Source: an uncultured Christensenellaceae bacterium (lineage in GTDB: Bacteria; Bacillota; Clostridia; Christensenellales; Borkfalkiaceae). Taken from it: a stretch of 64,000 nt of DNA. Shown here in pieces: positions 57,896 to 64,000 of this stretch. The translations under genes were made by a program, and so were the position numbers. Numbering within the stretch: the first letter of the stretch is position 1; each line of letters starts with the position of its first letter. The notes beneath the pieces are model-generated. The model was not told the origin of the DNA and did not search any database. It was given only the letters and a program-made list of their open reading frames with translations. The DNA lies in contig CAJUKJ010000004.1 of the NCBI GenBank assembly GCA_910587365.1, positions 42,891 through 106,890 of the forward strand, written 5' to 3'.

Positions 57896-58689
57896 AGTAC
57901 CGCCCCCCTCGCGCTCGCGTCCTTATCGCTGAAACGGTTGGTAACGAGCGTTACTATTAAAATAATTACAAGCAGGACAAGCGATATAAGCGAACCGTTG
58001 TTCCAATCATACGCGCTGAAATAACTGCCTATCAGGCTGCCCATTATGTAAGTACTGTTGTAAAGCATATCCAGCACTACGTAATTTGTCATAGAAGGCA
58101 GCAAAACCATCGTCATACCCGAAATTATTCCGGGCACGGACAGGGGAAGCGTTACCCTTAAAAACACGGTAACCCTGCTTGCCCCTAAATCGGACGCCGC
58201 CTCCAAAAGGCTTTTATCAAGCTTTAAAAGCGAAGTATACAGGGGCAGTATCATAAACGGCAAAAAGTCGTAGGTCATACCGATTACCGAATTTAAAAAG
58301 GGATATGCGGAAATGTTGCCCTCTATGGCGGAAAGTATTTCTTTAAGCGCGGTTATTCTCAACGTGAAATTTATCCACATAGGCAATATAAACAGCATAA
58401 GCAGCACGTATTTCTTTTTCAAGTTGCTCCTCGCTAAAATATACGCCGTAGGATAGGCAATCAAAAGGCAGACAAGCGTCGTAACTATTGCTAAGGTAAA
58501 GCTGTACAAAAGCGTGCCGAGCGTGTTCGTGCTTGTAAAAAAGTTTACGAAATTCGTTACGGTAAACTTCCCCTCTCCGTTCGTAAACGCATAATACACG
58601 ATAACGATTAGGGGTGCGATTACGAAAAATATTAAAAACACCGCATACGGTATACATAGCTGGCTTCTACTGAAACGCAATTTTTTCAT
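57892..58689 (-). CDS. potB: Polyamine ABC transporter permease PotB
   Basis: A 265-residue permease with six spans. LLEAASDLGASRVTVFLRVTLPLSVPGI is the EAA loop. FFVIAPLIVIVYYAFTNGEG and YPTAYILARSNLKKKYVLLMLFILP are characteristic of PotB. It forms the channel with PotC. An AGAATTGC/GCAATTCT hairpin (58709-58733) lies between it and potA. Confidence 0.93.
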   Translation of the reverse strand: MKKLRFSRSQLCIPYAVFLIFFVIAPLIVIVYYAFTNGEGKFTVTNFVNFFTSTNTLGTLLYSFTLAIVTTLVCLLIAYPTAYILARSNLKKKYVLLMLFILPMWINFTLRITALKEILSAIEGNISAYPFLNSVIGMTYDFLPFMILPLYTSLLKLDKSLLEAASDLGASRVTVFLRVTLPLSVPGIISGMTMVLLPSMTNYVVLDMLYNSTYIMGSLIGSYFSAYDWNNGSLISLVLLVIILIVTLVTNRFSDKDASARGAVL

Positions 58690-58737
58690 TCGCGCGTACC
58701 TCTTATTTTTTAGAATTGCGAAGCTTATGCAATTCTA

Positions 58738-60246
58738 TTATTCTGTTTCTTTGACTTTTAAGGAAAGCTTAATTTTCTCTTTGGGAATTATAATGCCTAC
58801 AAGGTCGCCTGTGTTCCACAAGTCGGGACAGGACAGGACGTAATCCTCTTCATTCTCTTCCGTCCTAACTATGTAGCGGTAATGGTCGCCCTTGTAAATC
58901 ATTGAAATGATGTTGCCCTGCGCCCCGCCCGATTGGGTATCGTCGGTCATAACGATGTCGTGCGTGTCCACTTCGACGTTTACCTCTACGCCAGTAAGGT
59001 CAACCTTTTCGCCCTTTTCGGTAATGAGATACCCCTCTTCGTCGAGGTGCGCCCCCTTATAAAGCTGCGTTACGTCGCATTCAAATTCGCCGTCGCCGAA
59101 CTCGACGTTATTCGTTTTAGTAATTACGCCGTGGTATTTGTTTACGGTGTAAACCTTTTCCATAAGATGTATACCGTCGGGTTCTATTCTAAGCCCTATA
59201 ATACTACCCACCGGCGCAGTGGAGGTGCTTTGTATTACAATTTCAAACTTGCCTATTTCCACCGTAATTTCATAATGCACGCCCTTGAAAACCGAGGATA
59301 TTACCTTACCTTTAAGCTGTCCTTCGCCGGGCTTACATATCTTGATATCTTCGGGGCGGACGACGACGTCCACAAGCTGGTTAATTTCGTAATCGTCAAG
59401 GCAGTCGAACGTAGCCCCGCAGAATTTAACCCTTAGCTTGCCGACCACGGTTCCGTTGAAAATGTTGCTTTCGCCTATAAAGTCGGCTACGAAGGTATTA
59501 ATAGGTTCGTTGTAAATGGCGTCGGGAGTACCGATTTGCTGTATTTCGCCGTCATTTATTACGACTATTTTATCCGACATCGTCAGTGCCTCTTCCTGGT
59601 CGTGGGTAACGTAAATAAACGTAATGCCAAGCTTTTTGTGCATTTTTTTAAGCTCTATCTGCATTTCCTTACGCATTTTTAAATCAAGCGCGCCCAAAGG
59701 CTCGTCAAGAAGAAGAATTTCAGGCTCGTTAACTATTGCCCTTGCGATTGCGATACGCTGCTGCTGCCCGCCCGAAAGGGTGGAAGTGCTGCGCTTTTCA
59801 AAGCCTTCGAGGTCAACTATTTCAAGTGCCTTTTTTACCTTTTTGTCTATTTCGGCTTTTGTAAGCTTTTGAAGCTTTGTATACGTTTCGCCGTTCTTGT
59901 TTTTGAAGGTGTTTTCCACTTTTTTAAGGCGAAGCCCGAACGCGATGTTTTCATAGACGTTAAGATGGGGAAAAAGCGCGTATTTCTGGAATACCGTATT
60001 TACAGGGCGTTTGTTGGGAGGAAGATTGCTTATATCGTTCCCGCTTAAAAGAATTTTGCCCGAAGTGGGAAGCTCGAACCCCGCAATCATTCTAAGCGTC
60101 GTCGTTTTTCCGCAGCCCGAAGGGCCTAAAAAGGTTACGAACTCTCCCTTTTTAACTTCAAGGTTAAAATTATCCACCGCTATCGTTTCGTCGTCGAACA
60201 CCTTTTTTACGTCGATAAGTTCGATTATGTTTTCGCCTTTGTCCAA
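58738..60246 (-). CDS. potA: Polyamine ABC transporter ATPase PotA, extended form
   Basis: A 502-residue ATPase. Walker [10 protein letters not shown] is at 41-49, the signature LSGGQQQR near 157, and Walker B LLLDEP at 178-183. An insertion (about residues 109-131) lies before the signature. The C-terminal TOBE region appears twice: [20 protein letters not shown] (about 310) and [20 protein letters not shown] (about 440). PotA is usually about 370 residues, so the second module and its linker are extra. It is the first gene of potABCD and follows the structured element at 60291-60456. Confidence 0.93.
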   Translation of the reverse strand: MDKGENIIELIDVKKVFDDETIAVDNFNLEVKKGEFVTFLGPSGCGKTTTLRMIAGFELPTSGKILLSGNDISNLPPNKRPVNTVFQKYALFPHLNVYENIAFGLRLKKVENTFKNKNGETYTKLQKLTKAEIDKKVKKALEIVDLEGFEKRSTSTLSGGQQQRIAIARAIVNEPEILLLDEPLGALDLKMRKEMQIELKKMHKKLGITFIYVTHDQEEALTMSDKIVVINDGEIQQIGTPDAIYNEPINTFVADFIGESNIFNGTVVGKLRVKFCGATFDCLDDYEINQLVDVVVRPEDIKICKPGEGQLKGKVISSVFKGVHYEITVEIGKFEIVIQSTSTAPVGSIIGLRIEPDGIHLMEKVYTVNKYHGVITKTNNVEFGDGEFECDVTQLYKGAHLDEEGYLITEKGEKVDLTGVEVNVEVDTHDIVMTDDTQSGGAQGNIISMIYKGDHYRYIVRTEENEEDYVLSCPDLWNTGDLVGIIIPKEKIKLSLKVKETE

Positions 60247-60290
60247 GATAGTTACTCCTTAAAATAATTCTGAAAATAATTACGGCGCGC

Positions 60291-60456
60291 GCAAAAATCA
60301 TATTTTTTGCAAGCGCACTCAATTTGCGCATACTTGCGGCTCGCCGAAGTAAATGACCGCATTATATAATAAGTTTGCCTTTATGATTGCGGCAGAGGGC
60401 GAGTAGCCCTCAAATCACGGAAATTGCCGCGCGCTGAATAGCGCGATAATTCCGTG
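60291..60456. ncRNA. Multi-stem structured element, copy A
   Basis: Stems: GCAAAAA/TTTTTGC (60291-60310), CGC-ATACTT-GCG (60327-60338), CCGCA/TGCGG (60357-60361 and 60388-60392) around the loop ATAATAAGTTTGCC, GAGGGC-GAGTA-GCCCTC (60395-60411) and CACGGAA/TTCCGTG enclosing GCGCT-GAAT-AGCGC (60416-60456). Copy B is at 62654-62823. At the third stem four base pairs are changed on both sides between copies. Whether it is transcribed and on which strand is unknown. It lies between the cupin regulator and potA, both on the minus strand. Confidence 0.6.
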
Positions 60457-60463
60457 AAATATT

Positions 60464-60997
60464 TTAAAAATTGGGCGGGGTTGAAATCCAGATAAACTTT
60501 GCCGTAGTCTTGCCCGTATTTATTATACAATGCGCTTTATCGGCGGCGTAGTAAAAGGTTTCGCCCTTTTTACAGACATATTTGTTTTTGCCAAGCTCTA
60601 TACAGACTTTCCCCTCTAAAACGTAACCGAACTCTTCGCCCTCGTGCGGAAAATCAACCGAGGTTGAAGCTCCCGACAAAAGCTCGACTAAAACGGGTTC
60701 CATTTCGTTTTTCTGCGCGTTGGGGATTATCCACTTCAAAAGCATTCCGTTTTCGTGTTTTTCGATAAAGTCATCGTCGGAAAACACTACCCTTTGGTCG
60801 TCCTCGCGCTTGAAAAATTCCGCAAGGTCGGTGCCGAGCGCGGACAGAATGTCGCAAAGGGTTGAAATCGACGGAGAGGTCAAATCGTTTTCAAGCTGTG
60901 AAATATAGCCCTTCGTCAGCTCGCACCTGTCGGCAAGCTCCGCCTGCGATAAATTAAGTTGAAGCCTTAATCTTTTAATTTTATTGCCTATTTCCAT
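60464..60997 (-). CDS. XRE-cupin regulator, probably of polyamine uptake
   Basis: A 177-residue protein with an N-terminal HTH (LNLSQAELADRCELTKGYISQLE) and a C-terminal cupin (FPHEGEEFGYVLEGKVCIELG, GETFYYAADKAHCIINTG). This is the PuuR/SinR-like arrangement often found before potABCD. It probably senses a polyamine or related small molecule and regulates the operon 217 bp downstream. That gap is filled by the structured element, not a terminator with a T tract, so cotranscription is possible. Confidence 0.88.
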   Translation of the reverse strand: MEIGNKIKRLRLQLNLSQAELADRCELTKGYISQLENDLTSPSISTLCDILSALGTDLAEFFKREDDQRVVFSDDDFIEKHENGMLLKWIIPNAQKNEMEPVLVELLSGASTSVDFPHEGEEFGYVLEGKVCIELGKNKYVCKKGETFYYAADKAHCIINTGKTTAKFIWISTPPNF

Positions 60998-61338
60998 AAA
61001 TACCTATTTCACGAAAATTTGCTGACACAAATTTTCCGTGATATTGGTTTGTCGCGCAAACGCTTAACGGTTGAAATTAATCCAACCTTGCGTTTGCCGA
61101 CATAAATAATTTTAAATTTGCCAGTGTTAATATTTGCATTGAAAAGTTTTAACGCAAGTACCAACTTGCTAATTTTTCAATGCGGAATAAGTAAACTTTA
61201 GGTTTACTTTTATTAAACGGTTAGGAATTTTAAACAAAAAGTTTAATAAAAATAAACCCAAAACAAGAATGATTATATATTTATACCGCAGCTATGTCAA
61301 TTATTTTTTTTATATAATCATAATGTTATAAAATAACA
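60998..61338. other. Gene-free region with three hairpins
   Basis: Stems CACGAAAATTT/AAATTTTCCGTG (61011-61042), CAAACGC/GCGTTTG with GGTTG/CAACC inside (61058-61098), and CATTGAAAA/TTTTTCAATG with GCAAGT/ACTTGC inside (about 61137-61180). The first resembles the last stem of the 60291 element read on the opposite strand. No ORF is seen. Confidence 0.55.
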
Positions 61339-61367
61339 AAAACACTGCCCTTATAAGGCAGTGTTTT
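61339..61367 (-). terminator. glf terminator
   Basis: The 11-bp stem AAAACACTGCC / GGCAGTGTTTT is followed on the minus strand by TTGTTATTTT. Confidence 0.85.
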
Positions 61368-61435
61368 GTAAAAGATAACATTCCATTATTTTTGCTTTCC
61401 CCTTTATCAAAGTGGGAAGTTTTATTGCGATTATT

Positions 61436-62533
61436 TTATTTAATTTGTTCGGCAGCCGACAAAGCTTTTTCTATTACGGCGTCCATATTGTAGTAGCGGT
61501 AATCGGCAAGACGCCCGCCGAGGATATACCCCTTTTGGTTTGCAAGCGAAATGTACTTTTCCGCCAAAGCGTCGTTTATTTGGTTGTTTACCGAATAGTA
61601 CGGCTCGTCCCCCTCTTCCCACGTTTTGGGATATTCCCTTGTAATAACCGTCTTGGGCTGTTTGCCGAACTCGAAATGCTTATGCTCGATAATTCTCGTG
61701 AACGGAACCTCGTGCGAGGTGTAGTTAATGACAGCGTTGCCCTGATAGTTTTCCATATCCAGCGTCTGCGTTTCAAATTTCAGCGTGCGGTATTCAAGCT
61801 TGCCCAGACTGTAACCGAACAGTGCGTCCACGGGACCTGTGTAGACGACTTTATCCGCCAGCTTTTCAAGCTCTTCCCTGTTTTCGAGGAAATCGCAACC
61901 AAGCCTTACGTCGCAGCCCTCCAACAGTTTTTCTATTATGGGGGTATAGCCGCCCTTAGGTATGCCCTGGTAAGGGTCGTCGAAATAGTTATTGTCATAA
62001 GTGAAACGCACGGGCAGACGTTTTATTATAAACGACGGCAGTTCGCTGCACGGTCTGCCCCACTGCTTTTCGGTATAGTCCTTGACGAGCTTTAAATATA
62101 TATCCCCGCCGACCATACTTATTGCCTGCTGTTCAAGGTTTTTCGGATTTGTAATATTGGCCTTTTTTACCTGTTCGGCTATTTTTGCCTTTGCCTCGGC
62201 AGGGGTTTTAATACCCCACATACGCGAAAAGGTGTTCATATTGAAGGGAAGGTTGTACACTTCGCCGTGATAGAACGCCACAGGGGAATTTATATAGTGG
62301 TTAAATTCCGCAAATTGGTTTACATAGTCCCAAACCCTTTTATTCCTTGTATGGAAAATGTGCGCGCCGTATTCGTGTACGGTTACGCCGTCAACCGTTT
62401 TGGTATAGACGTTGCCGCCGATGTGTCCGCGCTTGTCAATAACAAGGCACTTAAAGCCTCTTTTCGTCATTTCGTGTGCAAAGACTGAACCGAACAGTCC
62501 CGCACCAACAACTAAATAATTATATTTTGCCAT
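61436..62533 (-). CDS. glf: UDP-galactopyranose mutase
   Basis: A 365-residue FAD enzyme interconverting UDP-galactopyranose and UDP-galactofuranose for surface polysaccharides. It has the FAD-binding YLVVGAGLFGSVFAHEMTKRG, then GGNVYTKTVDGVTVHEYGAHIFHT, ALFGYSLGKLEYRTLKFE and TSHEVPFTRIIEHKHFE. The length is typical. Galactofuranose-containing glycans are thus expected in this strain. The 3' ends of neighbouring genes and structured repeats isolate it from the ROK kinase upstream. Confidence 0.95.
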   Translation of the reverse strand: MAKYNYLVVGAGLFGSVFAHEMTKRGFKCLVIDKRGHIGGNVYTKTVDGVTVHEYGAHIFHTRNKRVWDYVNQFAEFNHYINSPVAFYHGEVYNLPFNMNTFSRMWGIKTPAEAKAKIAEQVKKANITNPKNLEQQAISMVGGDIYLKLVKDYTEKQWGRPCSELPSFIIKRLPVRFTYDNNYFDDPYQGIPKGGYTPIIEKLLEGCDVRLGCDFLENREELEKLADKVVYTGPVDALFGYSLGKLEYRTLKFETQTLDMENYQGNAVINYTSHEVPFTRIIEHKHFEFGKQPKTVITREYPKTWEEGDEPYYSVNNQINDALAEKYISLANQKGYILGGRLADYRYYNMDAVIEKALSAAEQIK

Positions 62534-62538
62534 AAACG

Positions 62539-62640
62539 TACCGTTTAATCAACGTATCTTAACTCCTTTAAAATTTAACAAACTTTCCCGCCAATCAAGC
62601 GAAAATTAGCAGGCAAAATCACGCCTGCTAAATATTCTAT
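62539..62640. repeat. Repeat-core copy and hairpin upstream of glf
   Basis: TTTAATCAACGTATCTTAA (about 62547-62565) and CCAATCAAGC match the cores of the tandem repeats at 1-125 and 46128-46243. TAGCAGGC-AAAATCAC-GCCTGCTA (62607-62630) is a perfect hairpin. Confidence 0.55.
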
Positions 62641-62653
62641 CATTAATGTTGCC

Positions 62654-62823
62654 GACAAAAATCACGCTTTTTGTCAGGCAGACCCAATTTGTGCATACTT
62701 GCACCTCGGCGGATTGAATTTGTGTGATTATATGATAAGTTTGCCCTTAAAATCACACAAAGAAAGGCAGAGCCTTTCAAATCACGGAAATTGTCGCGCG
62801 CAGAATAGCGCAACAATTTCGTG
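62654..62823. ncRNA. Multi-stem structured element, copy B
   Basis: Stems: GACAAAAA/TTTTTGTC (62654-62675), GTGC-ATACTT-GCAC (62691-62704), TTTGTGTGATT/AATCACACAAA (62719-62729 and 62751-62761) around ATGATAAGTTTGCCC, GAAAGGC-AGA-GCCTTTC (62762-62778) and CACG/CGTG with AAATTGT/ACAATTT enclosing GCGC pairs (62783-62823). It aligns with copy A along its whole length, with conserved loops and exchanged stems. It lies between the ROK kinase and glf, both on the minus strand. Confidence 0.6.
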
Positions 62824-62830
62824 AACCCAT

Positions 62831-63796
62831 TTACATTATCAAGGCTGCCGCACCGAACGCGCCTGCCCTGCTTCCGAGAGAAGCTTTTACCACTTTTACG
62901 GGAGCAAAGTCGGTGCCTGCAAAAATGTCTTTATCTACGAGCCTTTGCACGGGGACGGTAAGCCGTTCGTCCTGCTCGCTCACTCCGCCGCCAAGCATTA
63001 CTACCTGCGGACGGAATACGTTTACAAGATTTGTAATGCCGCACGCAAGGTGTTTTACGTACCAGTCAACGACTTGCTTTGCCGAGATGTCCGTTTCGGC
63101 ATACTCGAAGGGGGTTTTTCCCGAAATTGTCTGCGGGGTATACGTTTTCCACATTTCGGAACCCGTATCCTCTTCCATCGCCTCTTTGGTCTTGCGCATA
63201 AGCGCGGTTGCCGAAGCATAACACTCGAAACAGCCCCATCTTCCGCACGTGCAAGGATATCCGCCCATTTCGATTACGGTATGTCCTATTTCCGTGCCTG
63301 CGGAATTTCCGCCTTCAAAAAGCTTTCCGTCAATTATAATTCCTCCGCCTACGCCCGTACCTAATGTAACAAGAATACTATCGGAATATTTCTGCCCCGC
63401 GCCGAATTTAGCTTCGCCGAGGGCGGCAGCGTTTGCGTCGTTGGTAATTTTAACGGGCAGCCCTACTTTATCCGAAACTGCCTTTGCAAGCGGGAAATTT
63501 TCAAGACCGAGATTGCCCGAAAACACCACAACGCCGTTTTTACTGTCGATAAGCCCCGGACAGCCGACGCCGACGCCTTTAATATCGCCCTTATTACCGC
63601 CTATGCTGTCAAGCATTTTATTGATTAAGACTACGATATTTTTGCACATCGCGTTTCCGCCGTCTTCACAGCCGGTAGCTATGCGATCCTCTGCAAGCAC
63701 TTTGCCGTCGTGCCTTATAATAATGCCCTTGACGGTCATACCGCCGATATCTATGCCTATATATTTTTTTTCTGCGTTAATATTTTTATCTGACAT
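62831..63796 (-). CDS. ROK-family sugar kinase (glucokinase type)
   Basis: A 321-residue ROK protein. The N-terminal phosphate-binding YIGIDIGGMTVKGIII, NDANAAALGEAKFGAG, LGTGVGGGIIIDGKLFEGG, and the ROK zinc motif GHTVIEMGGYPCTCGRWGCFECYAS, with three Cys and a His, are all present. There is no HTH, so it is a kinase, most likely for glucose. N-acetyl sugars are possible alternatives. It begins 5 bp after the stop of the upstream partial gene, so it is translationally coupled to that gene. Confidence 0.92.
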   Translation of the reverse strand: MSDKNINAEKKYIGIDIGGMTVKGIIIRHDGKVLAEDRIATGCEDGGNAMCKNIVVLINKMLDSIGGNKGDIKGVGVGCPGLIDSKNGVVVFSGNLGLENFPLAKAVSDKVGLPVKITNDANAAALGEAKFGAGQKYSDSILVTLGTGVGGGIIIDGKLFEGGNSAGTEIGHTVIEMGGYPCTCGRWGCFECYASATALMRKTKEAMEEDTGSEMWKTYTPQTISGKTPFEYAETDISAKQVVDWYVKHLACGITNLVNVFRPQVVMLGGGVSEQDERLTVPVQRLVDKDIFAGTDFAPVKVVKASLGSRAGAFGAAALIM

Positions 63797-63801
63797 ATTT
63801 A

Positions 63802-64000
63802 TTATCCAAGCTTAACTGTTCTGCAAAGAATATTGTATCCCCTGGTCATTACCCAGCCGCGGAGCCGCCAGGGTAAATAGTTTACCACCGTTGCGTAAGA
63901 ACTGCTTCTCAGCTTTTTATAAAGCTTTTTGTCTTTAAGTTTTATATGATTCCACATTTCTTTAAGTGCCGCCTTACGCTCGGGCGAATATTCCGCACAG
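63802..64000 (-). CDS. C-terminal end of a gene running off the window
   Basis: An open frame from the right edge to a TAA at 63802-63804 encodes the last 65 residues of a basic protein (KKLYKKLRSSSYATVV, then YLPWRLRGWVMTRGYNILCR). The start lies outside. The pattern resembles C-terminal ends of family 2 glycosyltransferases, and glf is nearby, but the evidence is too thin to name a function. It ends 5 bp before the ROK kinase start. Confidence 0.6.
   Translation of the reverse strand, partial: CAEYSPERKAALKEMWNHIKLKDKKLYKKLRSSSYATVVNYLPWRLRGWVMTRGYNILCRTVKLG

Noticed and set aside
60247..60463. Terminator of the cupin regulator gene
   Set aside because: The hairpins lack a T tract and are shared with the 62654 copy, so they fit the structured element better than a simple terminator.
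1..64000. tRNA, rRNA, insertion sequence, integrase, prophage or classical defence system
   Set aside because: No tRNA T-loop pattern, transposase, recombinase, restriction or cas signature was recognised on either strand.

Overview
The window looks like chromosomal DNA of a gut-associated member of the Clostridia (Bacillota) with moderate GC content. The grounds are a SpoIIQ-like LytM protein, an ECF transporter behind an FMN riboswitch, Firmicutes-type L27 with a cleavable N-terminus, TIGR03960/TIGR03936/RNase G linkage, DegV, a bile salt hydrolase, BspA-type LRR lipoprotein and AgrA/AgrC-type regulators. I cannot name the genus. No rRNA, tRNA, CRISPR array, transposase or phage structural gene was seen.

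Layout: 0-5 kb holds small orphan genes, an esterase, a membrane-bound XRE regulator and a SpoIIQ-like gene, ending with a 22-codon transcription unit. 5-8 kb is a vitamin B6 module (PdxR-type regulator divergent from an ECF S component and pyridoxal kinase). 8-14 kb is a minus-strand run tsaE-tsaB-rimI-hydrolase-murF-ddl-icd, linking t6A tRNA modification, wall precursor synthesis and isocitrate dehydrogenase. 14-18.6 kb has transsulfuration enzymes, tcdA and riboflavin uptake under an FMN riboswitch. 19-26.9 kb has a bile salt hydrolase and a surface glycan cluster (LytTR regulator, GHKL kinase, reverse-domain GH3, His/Cys-rich lipoprotein). 27-35.8 kb has a helicase-exonuclease, degV, glyA, cardiolipin synthase, an LRR lipoprotein and a SecB-like chaperone. 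36-45 kb is TIGR03960-TIGR03936-rng, an accessory stretch, rplU-rpmA and a phosphoesterase. 46.9-54.6 kb is hexuronate/hemicellulose catabolism (uxaC, kdgK, GH43, divergent GH3). 54.8-61 kb has a small XRE switch and polyamine uptake (potABCD plus a cupin regulator). 61-64 kb has glf, a ROK kinase and the end of another gene.

The most unusual material is not protein coding. Two diverged copies of a roughly 170-nt multi-stem element (60291-60456 and 62654-62823) keep their loops while exchanging stem base pairs. An array of five short hairpins has fixed 7-nt spacers (55464-55561). A dispersed two-hairpin repeat occurs several times, and 66-68 bp tandem repeats share a core. Several genes (tcdA, tsaE, cls, an XRE gene, possibly icd) have a near-consensus promoter ending 6-9 nt before the ATG and no Shine-Dalgarno, which predicts leaderless mRNAs. 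One hydrolase apparently starts at ATT behind a good Shine-Dalgarno, and a 38-codon ORF ends exactly at the 5' edge of the FMN riboswitch.
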